The notes below the pieces were generated by a model. The model was not told the DNA's origin. It did not search any database and was given only the letters and a program-made list of their open reading frames with translations. DNA of 64,000 nucleotides, taken from a virus. This document shows, piece after piece, positions 27,733-37,206 of this stretch. Within the stretch, counting starts at the first letter, position 1. Each line of letters opens with the position of its first letter. A program made the translations under genes and the position numbers. Where the stretch lies: IMG/VR virus record IMGVR_UViG_3300046007_003718, positions 46,396 through 110,395 of that record; one strand, written 5' to 3'.

Positions 27733-29664
27733 TTATAGGGTCGGACGGCGTGTTTTATTATAAGTGTTTTGCCTTGGAACCCTTTTTGCACTGCGAACTC
27801 GCATCGGTTCTGCTTTTCTTTCGTAAAAATGAGACATAGATTCGGGCACATTGCTTGCGGGACGAGAGTTATATCCACCGGGCGCACCCATAACAAGACC
27901 CTCAGAATATGGCTCCATTTGTACAAAATCGCCAACTAATGAATCAACAACTTCCATTATACAGTCTGCGATATCCTTTGTGGTTACAGGTCCAACTTCC
28001 TGTTTTACCACACGATTTCCCTTCTGCTGAAGAAACTTTAGTTCATTTTTAGCGAGTTCAAGGAGGGGGAAATCAGCAGGAGCGTGTACCAAACCGAGGT
28101 TTATTGCTGTTTTAAACCTATCTGCTCTTGCAAAGTTTAACTTTTCTGTAGCAGTAACTTCTCTAATCATTGTTTCGCCAGCACCTTTTTTGCGGCTTTC
28201 TTTCCTAAGCCACTGAATTAGCCCCTTTGATTGGAATTGATCGAAAGTAAATTCTTTTGGTCTAAAAAGCAAGATCTTTTCAAGGATTTCGTCTTGAACA
28301 TCAAGGTAGTTAATTGTGTGATCTGGGAAGTCTGCTGGGATCCATGCGTGAATAAGGTCAAAGAATACATGAGGTATTTCTCTTCCTTGCTCATCTTCGT
28401 GATATTCAACATGCCCAACTGCCAGACCAAAGTTGGCGGTAGTTGTTGAGGGGTCGCAATGCCCCTTAAATACAACACCGGGACCATAGCCAGCGCGGTC
28501 CTTAGTCGTTCTTAATATACGATTCTTCCAAGGCTTAAACATATCATCAACCTTGTTTGGATCTAAAAACCCGTCTATGACTTCTGCAAACTTAGAACGA
28601 CGCTCAACTGAAAATTTCTCAGGATTACGTTCTTCTTCCAAAGCCATTGCTTCATCTACTCTTGGAGAAAGCACAATTGCATTCTTAAAACGTCGTTCTG
28701 GATCTTTATCCCAATCCTTGTAAAGTTCCCATGAAGGAAACTGAAAACCCATCATACGGTAGTCAAGAATTTCACTTGAAAGTTGCTCTTGATCTGGTAT
28801 AATATCCATTGCGACGAGATAGTTACTATAGAACTTTCCTACCTTAGTATATGGAGAAGAGTTCTCAAAGATAAGAGCATCTTCTTTAAACTGGTCAAGT
28901 GCAGGACGAGCCGCCTCTAGAATTTCATCGGCTCCCGATTTACTATTAACACCTTCCATCATGTGAGCCATCTCATCCATGATAAGAACCATCGTTGCTT
29001 CTCCACGGATGGTAGAAGCGTTTGCTGCTGAAGGCTTGATTCTAATAGATGCCAAGTCTCTTTCTGCTTTAAATGCACTACCTGCTTTTAGTTGAGCAGC
29101 CTTCTCAATATCAGCGGGAGTCATAAGACTGATTTCTTTTTCAAGAAACTTTGACCAGTATGGTCTAAGTGCTTCGCATGAAGTAACAGCGCCGTTAATA
29201 TCGGCAAACTGATAACGCTTTGCCTGATCTTCGGATGCTGCGATTGCAGTTACCCAAATCGCCTTATCGCGGTCAATCCCATATTTGTCTTGTGGATTTT
29301 CCATATTGATGAGATCATAAATCTTTTTAGCAACCGCAAGGCCAGTGATGTGGCCTTTTGAAGAACGACGACCTCCGATAAGCATCACCTCTCTAAAGTG
29401 ATCATAGTTCTTATCTCTAAGCGTCTGAATGCGTTCACGAATTCTGGGAGAGATCATTACTTCTCCAGATTTGTTGTGAATCCATTCATCTAGAACATCT
29501 TCTTCATAGCCGGTGAGTTCTTCAAGAAAGATTAGTTTAAGAAGAAGACGCTGCCTAGGATAGAGAGGCTTATTACAATAATCACTAGACTCCGCAAATT
29601 CAACAATTGAAATATTTTTATCTCTAAGATTATTTGTAAAAAAATCTAAAAGATCAGTTCCCAT
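27733..29664 (-). CDS. terL: Terminase large subunit
   Basis: 643 residues. An ATPase Walker A variant GGRRSSKG is at residues 97-104 and a Walker B MVLIMDEM at residues 225-232. The C-terminal nuclease has an acidic start (GHCDPSTTTANFGLAVGH) and the FTFDQFQSKGLIQWLRK segment typical of phage terminases. TerL cuts concatemeric DNA and pumps it into the capsid through the portal. The last 80 residues are basic and low-complexity. The start overlaps the upstream gene's stop (TAATG). Confidence 0.92.
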   Translation of the reverse strand: MGTDLLDFFTNNLRDKNISIVEFAESSDYCNKPLYPRQRLLLKLIFLEELTGYEEDVLDEWIHNKSGEVMISPRIRERIQTLRDKNYDHFREVMLIGGRRSSKGHITGLAVAKKIYDLINMENPQDKYGIDRDKAIWVTAIAASEDQAKRYQFADINGAVTSCEALRPYWSKFLEKEISLMTPADIEKAAQLKAGSAFKAERDLASIRIKPSAANASTIRGEATMVLIMDEMAHMMEGVNSKSGADEILEAARPALDQFKEDALIFENSSPYTKVGKFYSNYLVAMDIIPDQEQLSSEILDYRMMGFQFPSWELYKDWDKDPERRFKNAIVLSPRVDEAMALEEERNPEKFSVERRSKFAEVIDGFLDPNKVDDMFKPWKNRILRTTKDRAGYGPGVVFKGHCDPSTTTANFGLAVGHVEYHEDEQGREIPHVFFDLIHAWIPADFPDHTINYLDVQDEILEKILLFRPKEFTFDQFQSKGLIQWLRKESRKKGAGETMIREVTATEKLNFARADRFKTAINLGLVHAPADFPLLELAKNELKFLQQKGNRVVKQEVGPVTTKDIADCIMEVVDSLVGDFVQMEPYSEGLVMGAPGGYNSRPASNVPESMSHFYERKAEPMRVRSAKRVPRQNTYNKTRRPTL

Positions 29665-29984
29665 TATTCAATTTCCTCAATATCCTGATTCAATTCTCTA
29701 GCCTTCTTAACTTCGTACTGTTTCTTCTCATGATCAAATCCAGAGATAGGATCTACCCGATCAATGATAGTAACGACAAGTTCAAGAATATCTGTATCTT
29801 CGTTGAGTTGCCAATCGGCATCTGCTTCGAATCCGTTATCATATAAACGGCCTTCTAGTTCTGCAATCATGTTCCACATTGTATCAAAGTTGTTATTAGC
29901 ATCTTTATATTTATATTCAATGCGTCCAACAACATCTCTAATTTTAACGATATCCTCATCGTACAGATTAATCATGCTGTCCAT
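29664..29984 (-). CDS. Hypothetical acidic protein, 106 aa
   Basis: GAGGAGGAAATTG directly precedes the ATG at 29984, inside the end of the candidate small terminase gene. A helical, acidic protein (residues 1-50 DEDIVKIRDVVGRIEYKYKD in part). Between small and large terminase candidates, so a packaging accessory role is possible, but no domain is recognised. Confidence 0.7.
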   Translation of the reverse strand: MDSMINLYDEDIVKIRDVVGRIEYKYKDANNNFDTMWNMIAELEGRLYDNGFEADADWQLNEDTDILELVVTIIDRVDPISGFDHEKKQYEVKKARELNQDIEEIE

Positions 29985-30681
29985 CAATTTCCTCCTCTGA
30001 AATAATAATTTGGTCAACGGGAACTTCCACATCGCCAACCGTTGCTTTCTCTACCCCAGATTCTAGACTTAGAATATCTCCCTTAGCAATTTCTTTTGCT
30101 CTGGCAGCAACAGCAGCATGGAGGTCTGGAGGAACAATTTCTCTAATTGCCTGCACCATAGATTTAACCTGAATCATCATCTTTTCTTCAAGAACTGAGT
30201 AACCATCATTCATCAACTCTTCTCTCAGTTCGATAGCCTTAAGAATGTCCTTCGGATCAAGATTCAAATCTTCATAGATTAATTGGTCCCATCCCTTTTG
30301 AATGAATACATCTAGGTATGCCTTACCAGAAATGATTCTAATTTCATTTTCAGCATTTGCCTTCTCGTACTCTTCTGCGTGCTTGTCAATAATTGCACGA
30401 TACGCAGACTTCTCTAGATTAAGGTGCGACTCTTTATGACGCTGAACAGAACGATAACTAATGTCTTCACCTGCGTTCTGCAAAGACTCTGCAATCTTTC
30501 TAACGCTAAAGCCACGGATAAGCATCATATCTACATTAGGACGCCATTTAGATTGGCATACTTTGCAACGGCTTGATGACACGACTTCAAAAAGTTCGTT
30601 TTCTCCAGCGGCTGGAAGTCTACTTGACTTCTCTTTTTTCTTGCCGTCATCTTTTTCTGGCTGTTCTGGTAGTTTAGGCAT
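29968..30681 (-). CDS. HTH protein, candidate terminase small subunit
   Basis: 237 residues. A zinc-like CKVCQSKW precedes a helix-turn-helix pattern (MMLIRGFSVRKIAESL...ISYRSVQRHKESHL) at residues 38-85, a layout common in phage proteins that recognise packaging or regulatory DNA. The remainder is a long helix bundle (residues 95-200) suited to oligomerisation. Position just upstream of terL supports a TerS role, but this is inference; a transcription regulator is the alternative. Confidence 0.55.
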   Translation of the reverse strand: MPKLPEQPEKDDGKKKEKSSRLPAAGENELFEVVSSSRCKVCQSKWRPNVDMMLIRGFSVRKIAESLQNAGEDISYRSVQRHKESHLNLEKSAYRAIIDKHAEEYEKANAENEIRIISGKAYLDVFIQKGWDQLIYEDLNLDPKDILKAIELREELMNDGYSVLEEKMMIQVKSMVQAIREIVPPDLHAAVAARAKEIAKGDILSLESGVEKATVGDVEVPVDQIIISEEEIDGQHD

Positions 30682-31019
30682 TAGCGGTAAAAACTTGCTC
30701 CGTTGACTTTACGCTGGTACTCACTGTTAACTTTACGCCCATCTGGGTGAGTTCTATTGTAATATCCTTGCTGAATAGAAGGATCTGGAATACCCACCTT
30801 TGTATAAATCTCTCTCTTATAACGAGTTCTCATATGCTCTTTAAATAAAATAGGATTTTTATGGTGTATTCTATTACCGGCTCGCACATCTGCTTTTAAT
30901 ATCATATCGGTAATATAGTCAAGTTGAGCAGGAGTTAAGTTTGGGTCGTTAATATCAAACTCATAATACTCCTCTTCAAATGTTAATTCTTCAAATTTGT
31001 TATTAATCTCTTTGCTCAT
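30681..31019 (-). CDS. Hypothetical protein, 112 aa
   Basis: The ATG at 31019 has GGAG six bases upstream and overlaps the end of the sigma-like gene. The first half is acidic and Tyr-rich, the second basic with TRYKREIYTKVG and ending GASFYR. No recognised domain. Confidence 0.65.
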   Translation of the reverse strand: MSKEINNKFEELTFEEEYYEFDINDPNLTPAQLDYITDMILKADVRAGNRIHHKNPILFKEHMRTRYKREIYTKVGIPDPSIQQGYYNRTHPDGRKVNSEYQRKVNGASFYR

Positions 31020-31350
31020 CTTCATCTCCAAAATAAACATCTGCCAACTGACGAGATGCGCTTTCTACATATTGCCCGACAGACACTGTTGTTATGCCCA
31101 TGATCTCAGCAACATCTTTTTGCTTTTTATCTAAAATAACGTTGAGATAAAAAGCCTCTTTCTTTCGTGGGCTTAATTCTTCTAACCCAACGCCCAGATC
31201 ATGAAAAGATATCGTAAGCCCACGATGGCTTATTGCGTGCTTACCTGTAGCCCTGACGTATTCTTGAAATTGAAGATAATTTCTATATAACTCACGCATG
31301 ACTTTGTGCTTTTGAAGAGTTTCTGCATCTTTCTTTTTTGTCTTTGGCAT
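31003..31350 (-). CDS. Sigma factor region 4-like protein, 115 aa
   Basis: Residues 58-108 follow sigma region 4: LSPRKKEAFYLNVILDKKQKDVAEIMGITTVSVGQY and a closing helix, matching 'L...r..l.l.y..g.s..EIA..lg.s..tV...'. There is no region 2, so it cannot melt a promoter alone. It could recruit host RNA polymerase as a late activator, or be a stand-alone DNA-binding protein. The start overlaps the ruvC stop. Confidence 0.65.
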   Translation of the reverse strand: MPKTKKKDAETLQKHKVMRELYRNYLQFQEYVRATGKHAISHRGLTISFHDLGVGLEELSPRKKEAFYLNVILDKKQKDVAEIMGITTVSVGQYVESASRQLADVYFGDEDEQRD

Positions 31351-31883
31351 TACTCTTCTTCCTTTACATGATGAAGGTCTGGAAAGTAACTCATTCCAAT
31401 CGCAATAGCATCAGTTTCGTCAAAAGGTATATCACTTAACTTTCGTTCTTGTTGGATTTCAGGGTATTCCGCAATTACCGCTCTGCGAATAACAGCCTTA
31501 CTTGCAGAAGAATCTCCAACAATCATCGTCTTGACAGACCTTGCTGATATATCTTTCCATTCTATTTCATCTTCATAAGCCATAATCTTACACACGGCGA
31601 TTACTGAAATAACAAGAGGCAATTGAGGGGATATGCCAAAATTTCCTTTATTGGAAATGGGAGGAATAATCTCAGCGATTATATGAGTAACTTTATTTTC
31701 TTCAATTAATTCATCAAACCAGTGATACATATCATAAAGACCAGTGTTCAAATAGGCTTGATATTTTTCGTCTTTGCCACGTTCTCTTGGAGATCTAACT
31801 CCGTGAGTGATTAACTCAGCGTTTTCATCAAAAATTGCGTACCCGAATCTTTTAAAGCCGGGGTCAATTGCTAGTAACCTCAT
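31350..31883 (-). CDS. ruvC: RuvC-like Holliday junction resolvase
   Basis: 177 residues with the RuvC/RNase H fold pattern: LAIDPGFKRFGYAIFD at residues 4-19 (catalytic Asp7), IIAEII near residue 69 and FDETDAIAIG near residue 155. RuvC enzymes cut four-way junctions; in phages this resolves recombination intermediates before packaging. It overlaps the downstream sigma-like gene and the upstream nuclease gene by four bases each. Confidence 0.85.
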   Translation of the reverse strand: MRLLAIDPGFKRFGYAIFDENAELITHGVRSPRERGKDEKYQAYLNTGLYDMYHWFDELIEENKVTHIIAEIIPPISNKGNFGISPQLPLVISVIAVCKIMAYEDEIEWKDISARSVKTMIVGDSSASKAVIRRAVIAEYPEIQQERKLSDIPFDETDAIAIGMSYFPDLHHVKEEE

Positions 31884-32578
31884 TTAGCCTCCGGTGGTGT
31901 TTCATTCTGGACGCATTCCCAAACATATGACCATTTCTTATAAATATCTTGTATAAGATTTTCATCATATTCAATAGCAATTTCTCTTAGATCGTGTGCA
32001 GGCAATCCACCCTTACCGGGGGAGCCTCCTTTTCTAATGCAGAGAATAAATGCCTTTCTAATACCAGTCCAATCCATATAGCAATTGACTTGGGCGGTCC
32101 ATTTAGCAAGAGTTTGAGGAAAGGGTCCAGTATCAAACTCATTGTCATTCATGGTCTTTAGATCTACAATGTATTCGCCACCCTTTGGCATATCAACAAT
32201 AAGATCCAGCGTTCCCTTACCTGTCCATCCATCTGGATGATCATACCCATAAGATCTTTCGACATTCTCTGGTTTTGCGTATCCCATTGCAACCAGAATG
32301 TTTTGGTAATAAGCGTGCCAAAAGTGACCACAATCAAAAACGCGCCTTAACCCGGCAGAAACTCTTTTCTCTTCTTGTCCGGTTAGACGCTTATACAACT
32401 CATGTGGAGATGCCAAACAATCTCCTGATGGGTGAAAACATTGATCTGGAACTCGTCTAAAGTTTTCTATTTCTACGGTCCACTTGTCTGGAAACTCTCC
32501 CCGATTTTGATATTGATCAATATAAGGGACAAGCATATTTCCAGTTGATAATTTTTTTAGTAGTGTTTTATTTAGCAT
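31880..32578 (-). CDS. PD-(D/E)XK nuclease, Cas4/RecB-like
   Basis: 232 residues. GTLDLIVD near residue 122 followed by YIVDLKT near residue 140 gives the D-x(n)-(D/E)xK catalytic triad, with an upstream FDCGHFWHAY helix as in RecB/Cas4 exonucleases. A Cys pair (QCFHPSGDC) occurs near residue 50, but the four-Cys iron-sulfur set of Cas4 is not complete. Probably a DNA exonuclease for recombination. Confidence 0.75.
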   Translation of the reverse strand: MLNKTLLKKLSTGNMLVPYIDQYQNRGEFPDKWTVEIENFRRVPDQCFHPSGDCLASPHELYKRLTGQEEKRVSAGLRRVFDCGHFWHAYYQNILVAMGYAKPENVERSYGYDHPDGWTGKGTLDLIVDMPKGGEYIVDLKTMNDNEFDTGPFPQTLAKWTAQVNCYMDWTGIRKAFILCIRKGGSPGKGGLPAHDLREIAIEYDENLIQDIYKKWSYVWECVQNETPPEAK

Positions 32579-32918
32579 CTTCAATAATTTCTATATCGTC
32601 ATGAATTGATCTAACTACAAGATCAATAGCCTCTCCAGTCTCTAACTGGAAACGAATAAACATTGTCGGTCTACGGTTCTGTTCTTGAGCCTCTTCAATA
32701 ATCTTATTCCACGTTTCTAACTTAACAGAATAAGACTTTTTTTCAGTAGCCTTGCACTCGGCTGTGAAATCAAAGTTTTCACCAATCTCAAACCTAACGT
32801 CGCCACGATCAGCCCAAGATGCCCCGGACGATGCAGACCTTCTACCATTATACATTTTAGCAATGTATGTTTCATGGCGTCTTGCTAACTCAGTTGTTGT
32901 TTTTGCTCTACTTTGCAT
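32568..32918 (-). CDS. Hjc/VRR-type nuclease-like protein, 116 aa
   Basis: A basic N-terminus (GRRSASSGASWADRGDVRFE) is followed by FTAECKATEKKSYSV, giving Asp..Glu-x-Lys spacing as in archaeal Hjc resolvases and related restriction-fold nucleases. It would cut branched DNA. It would be a second junction-cutting enzyme beside RuvC. Moderate confidence; a non-catalytic relative is possible. Confidence 0.6.
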   Translation of the reverse strand: MQSRAKTTTELARRHETYIAKMYNGRRSASSGASWADRGDVRFEIGENFDFTAECKATEKKSYSVKLETWNKIIEEAQEQNRRPTMFIRFQLETGEAIDLVVRSIHDDIEIIEDAK

Positions 32919-32941
32919 TTAAACCTCTTATAAGAAATATA

Positions 32942-33115
32942 TCATAAAATAGAGCCGCCGTCGTCTTCCCAACGAGACATTTCTCTATCATATTCTTCAA
33001 ACCAATACTTAAACGTTTTTAAGTATTCTTCATTTGGCATATCTCTATATTTCCATGCCAATTGTATCATATTTATAATTCTAGGATCTTTAGACAGAGA
33101 GTTCGATTGAAACAT
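32942..33115 (-). CDS. Hypothetical small protein, 57 aa
   Basis: The ATG at 33115 lies within the last codons of recA, read in another frame. Helical, Trp/Tyr-rich (LAWKYRDM, FKYWFEEYDREMSRW). Unrecognised. Confidence 0.6.
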   Translation of the reverse strand: MFQSNSLSKDPRIINMIQLAWKYRDMPNEEYLKTFKYWFEEYDREMSRWEDDGGSIL

Positions 33116-34106
33116 CTTTAAACATCTCTTTTCTAAGTTTTTCAATGTTTTCAGGATCTGACTTAAGAAAATCTACTAAAGCATTTCTTCCTTGATAACT
33201 TTCTTCCCAAAGATCGTACCAAGATCCCCTTTGCTTTACTAATCCCATACGCAGAGCAACACCAACAGTAGATTCAACAATATCTACTCCAATATCATTA
33301 TTCTCTGTCTTAGTATGATAAAGATCCCATTCAGCATTTCTCTTAGGTGGGCTTACCTTTGACTTGTTAATAGTTGCTACGGGGCGAAAACCAATCTCAA
33401 CTGGCTCACTTTCCCCCGGAATGGTAGCCTTCTTAACTCCAGCAGAGCCACCCTTCTTGACTTGAATAATTACAGCGCAAGCATGATGGAGAGCGTGACC
33501 ACCGGGAGCGTGTACAATCGGAAGCCCCTGACGATTAGCAGTATCTCGCACTTGATTGAGGAGAAGGAAAGCCTGCTTAGTCTTGGCAATACGAGGAAGT
33601 AATTGCTTTACCATCTGCGTAATAATTCCAGATTGACCATATGCCTGCTTCTTACCGTCTTCATCCAGTTCTCTTTCTGACGCCATAGCACCAATTGAAT
33701 CTACTACTACAATGCCAAGAGCCTCCTCTTGAGCAAAGTGTACGGCGTGCTTTGCAGTATCTTCAGCAGACTCTGGAGTAGTAACGATTAAACGATCAAT
33801 ATCTACTCCAAATTGTTTTGCAAATTCTGAATCAAAAGAACCTTCAAGATCAACATATGCAGCATACTGACCATTCTTCTGAGCCTCAGCAACTGCCATG
33901 TAGGCCATTACAGACTTACCCACACTCTCTGGACCAAAGACCATAGTGATTCCACCTTTTGGATACCCACCGATCCCAAGTGCATAATCAAGGGAGGGGA
34001 TTCCTGAAGATGATGCTTCGACCTTCACTGTATTACTCGCAATTCTAACATTGTCTGAACCAAACTCTTTAGATGCCTTCTTTAGAATATCTTCAACTTC
34101 ACTCAA
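33090..34106 (-). CDS. recA: RecA recombinase
   Basis: 338 residues. Walker A GPESVGKS at 58-65, LEGSFD near 87-92, Walker B GIVVVDS at 131-137 and the loop LLLNQVRD near 181-188 match bacterial RecA. RecA coats single-stranded DNA and drives strand exchange; here it belongs with the ssDNA-binding protein, RuvC and nucleases. The start overlaps the polymerase stop by ATGA. The C-terminal 40 residues are acidic, as in RecA. Confidence 0.92.
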   Translation of the reverse strand: MSEVEDILKKASKEFGSDNVRIASNTVKVEASSSGIPSLDYALGIGGYPKGGITMVFGPESVGKSVMAYMAVAEAQKNGQYAAYVDLEGSFDSEFAKQFGVDIDRLIVTTPESAEDTAKHAVHFAQEEALGIVVVDSIGAMASERELDEDGKKQAYGQSGIITQMVKQLLPRIAKTKQAFLLLNQVRDTANRQGLPIVHAPGGHALHHACAVIIQVKKGGSAGVKKATIPGESEPVEIGFRPVATINKSKVSPPKRNAEWDLYHTKTENNDIGVDIVESTVGVALRMGLVKQRGSWYDLWEESYQGRNALVDFLKSDPENIEKLRKEMFKDVSIELSV

Positions 34107-37100
34107 CTGAGTTCCTCCAAACTCACCAAATTAACTCCTCTATTTGTAACCTTGAGTACGGCCAATACAGGAATACACTCTTCTAGTATATCAGAGAATG
34201 CAAACAGTTGTTGTTCAAACGCTGCAAACTCTACTGTCTGGTCTCCATATTCCATTGTAATCCAAGCCATATCTTGGCCCTTCTTTGTTTTAGTCTTCCT
34301 GACTGATTTAATTTCACCAGCAACAATATGTTTTCCATTTACAGAGCGTAGATCTGAGTAGTCTGAACATTCTTCTTCAATTGCTTCTTTATATTTATCT
34401 AGAATCTTGGGAGCATCATTAGTTAGGATAATACCCAACAATTCCTTTTCAAATTCACGGCGCTCTCTCTTGGAAATTATCCGATCTTCAGAAGCATCAA
34501 AAGCGCCCGCATTAAATAGAGCCTTCGCCTTATTAGCACCAAGACGTTGCTTAGGAGATGGGCCGTCAGTTTCGCCAGCCTTCTTATCAATCAGGAATTG
34601 CTTATTCTGCGCTTCTAGCACTTCAATCATGTGATCAAAGTTATCAAAAGGACGATTCTCAATAACCCACTCGGCTCCCTTCGAAACACCCTTAACGTCT
34701 TTTAGACCTAGATAGATTTCACCGTCAATAATATCTGTTTCATACATAGACTTATTGATATCTGGAGCATTGACCTTAGTTCCCATTCGTTGGGCTTCTG
34801 CAATGAAACGTGGAACATCTTCTCTCTTATCTTCCTTGCGGATACAAGCGAGAAGGTATTCTGCGGGATAGAGATACTTTGTCCAGAGAGTCCATAAGGT
34901 AACGATCCCGTAGGCAACTGAGTGTGCCTTATTAAACGCATACTTAGAGAAACCAAGAAGTTCTTGCCACAACTCATTGGCGCTCTTTTCGTCCATATGA
35001 TCTGTTGCCTTCTCCATGTAACGAGGATAGAACTCTTCCATCTCCTTAACTTTCTTCTTACCCATGATGCGTCGAACATCATCTGCCTCTTCTAGAGTAA
35101 AACCCATCTTAGTAAAGAGACTGATGACCTGTTCTTGATACACAAAGACACCATAGGTGTCCTCCACAATGTCTGCAATAAAGGGATGAAGAACTTCGAA
35201 CTCTCCACCACTCTCACGACGATCTAGATACATATCTACATAACCAGCGCGTAGGGGGCCGGGTCGGTTAAGAGCAACGAGAACAGCAAGATCTTCTACA
35301 CTACGGCACCTCATTCTGGAAGCAATTTTCTTTGCAATACCACCATCCTCAACCTGAAAGACACCAACAGTGAGTCCACGGTCAAGAAGTTCCCAAAAAG
35401 GCTTGTCTGTTAAATCAAGTTCGTGGTGCATCTTCTTAAAATCTAGATCAAAGTCATAATCTCTCTTAATAAGACCTTGAGCCTCTTTTAGAATAGAAAG
35501 GTTCTTAAGAGCAAGGAAATCCAACTTCATGAATCCAAGGGATTCAATTTCATGCATATCGAACTGAGTTGCAATTTCCCCCTCCTTTTTGCCCGCGCTT
35601 TTATCAATTCTTAGAGGGCAAATAGCAGCAAGAGGCTCATCACCCACGACAAATCCACTAGCATGAACACTACTAGCAAAGATGCGTCCGTGAAGGTCTC
35701 CAGCAAGAGAGAATAGGTCTGGGTATTTAGCAATCCAACCCTGAAGTTCACCGACTTCCATAACATCATCCCAATCAGCCATTAGGCCAGCATCCGTCGT
35801 GCTATCAATAATGATCTTAATTTCTTCAATATCTCTCATGGGCACTTCTAGATACTTGCCTACTCTTTCAATGGCAGACTTACCATGCAACTTCATCACA
35901 GTACCGATATGGGTTACACAGTCCTCCCCGAAAGTATCGCGCATAAATTGCTTAATCTTGTCTCTGTCTTCAATAGCAAAGTCAGTATCAATATCGGGCA
36001 GACCACCCTTCTCACGACCCTTGTTATAGAATCGCTCAAAGATCAGTCCGTACTGAATCGGATCAATATCTGTAATCCCAAGCAAATAGGCTACGAGGCT
36101 TCCGCCTACAGAACCACGGCCCGGTCCTCGGACAACTCCACTTGTCTCCGCATAGTCGTTTACAAGATGTTCAATTAGGAAGAAGTCAACAAGATCCGCC
36201 TCAAAGATAGCGCTCATCTCTTTCTCAACGCGAGCCATATAGCGACCATCATCGTCAAGATCAGCAACCTTGTCAAAGTAACCCTTCTCAACGAGAGCGA
36301 CAAAACGATCAGTTCCTTCAGGCCCCCATGTGGGGATTCTCTTGCGCTTGGTAGGGAGTTCCACCTCACTCATATCCGCAATCATGTGGGTATTAGAAAT
36401 GGATTCCTCAACAATGCTTTTAGGCAGATAACTAAGTGCATCTCGGATACCCTGCTCATCTAGAATCCAGAGAGAGGGTGGATGATTGCGCTCAGATTCG
36501 GATACCTTCTTACGCATTGACATATTAACGAATGCTTCGTGATTACAATACTGATCAGCGCAAGCATAGTGGGCGTCGGTGGCGTACACAAAAGGGACAC
36601 CCTTCTTCTGACCTAACCTCACCAGTTCACCATTTACTTCACGTTGAGTATCGCTGTCATATGTGTGGAGTTCAATAAAAAATCTGTCTCCAAATATTTC
36701 TAGATATTGATCTAGTACGGCCTCTGGATTTTGCTCTTTCATAATCGCAGAAGACACCTTACCACCAAGGCAGGCAGATGTAAGGATCAACCCCTCGTTA
36801 TGCTCTTGAAGCAATTCCCAATCAACGCGAGGCTTATGATAAAAGCCTTCTAGATACGCCCTCGTAGAAATGGTCCACAAATTGTTAAGACCCTTATTAT
36901 TATAAGCAATAATAATAAGATGGCTACGATCATTTTCTGGACGATTGCCTTTAAGGTCAGACTTGTGATGTACCTTACGATCATCTCTTGCTTGGTAAGA
37001 TTCAATTCCAAGAATGGGCTTAATGCCCCGCTCGGTTGCCTTTCTATAAAACTCAACGTGGCCAGCCACAGTACCATGATCCGTTAGGGCAACGGCATCT

Positions 37101-37195
37101 GAACCGATATCTTTCACCCGATCTAAAATCTCATCAATCGTTGCATAACCGTCAAAAATAGAATAATGACTATGTTGATGAAGTGGTACAGCCAA
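34103..37195 (-). CDS. dnaE: DNA polymerase III alpha subunit
   Basis: 1030 residues. An N-terminal PHP domain (HQHSHYSIFDG, ALTDHGTVAG) is followed by the C-family palm with PDIDTDF (Asp401, Asp403) and KLDFLAL (Asp559), close in spacing to the three catalytic Asp of E. coli PolIII alpha. Downstream blocks NRPGPLRAGYVDMYLDR and FNKAHSVAYGIV are also typical. A C-terminal OB-like region (HIVAGEIKSVRKTKTKKG) is present. It is about 130 residues shorter than E. coli DnaE. It is the replicative polymerase of the phage; no separate beta clamp or proofreading subunit gene is seen in this window. Confidence 0.95.
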   Translation of the reverse strand: MAVPLHQHSHYSIFDGYATIDEILDRVKDIGSDAVALTDHGTVAGHVEFYRKATERGIKPILGIESYQARDDRKVHHKSDLKGNRPENDRSHLIIIAYNNKGLNNLWTISTRAYLEGFYHKPRVDWELLQEHNEGLILTSACLGGKVSSAIMKEQNPEAVLDQYLEIFGDRFFIELHTYDSDTQREVNGELVRLGQKKGVPFVYATDAHYACADQYCNHEAFVNMSMRKKVSESERNHPPSLWILDEQGIRDALSYLPKSIVEESISNTHMIADMSEVELPTKRKRIPTWGPEGTDRFVALVEKGYFDKVADLDDDGRYMARVEKEMSAIFEADLVDFFLIEHLVNDYAETSGVVRGPGRGSVGGSLVAYLLGITDIDPIQYGLIFERFYNKGREKGGLPDIDTDFAIEDRDKIKQFMRDTFGEDCVTHIGTVMKLHGKSAIERVGKYLEVPMRDIEEIKIIIDSTTDAGLMADWDDVMEVGELQGWIAKYPDLFSLAGDLHGRIFASSVHASGFVVGDEPLAAICPLRIDKSAGKKEGEIATQFDMHEIESLGFMKLDFLALKNLSILKEAQGLIKRDYDFDLDFKKMHHELDLTDKPFWELLDRGLTVGVFQVEDGGIAKKIASRMRCRSVEDLAVLVALNRPGPLRAGYVDMYLDRRESGGEFEVLHPFIADIVEDTYGVFVYQEQVISLFTKMGFTLEEADDVRRIMGKKKVKEMEEFYPRYMEKATDHMDEKSANELWQELLGFSKYAFNKAHSVAYGIVTLWTLWTKYLYPAEYLLACIRKEDKREDVPRFIAEAQRMGTKVNAPDINKSMYETDIIDGEIYLGLKDVKGVSKGAEWVIENRPFDNFDHMIEVLEAQNKQFLIDKKAGETDGPSPKQRLGANKAKALFNAGAFDASEDRIISKRERREFEKELLGIILTNDAPKILDKYKEAIEEECSDYSDLRSVNGKHIVAGEIKSVRKTKTKKGQDMAWITMEYGDQTVEFAAFEQQLFAFSDILEECIPVLAVLKVTNRGVNLVSLEELS

Positions 37196-37206
37196 CTTAA
37201 CCTCTC

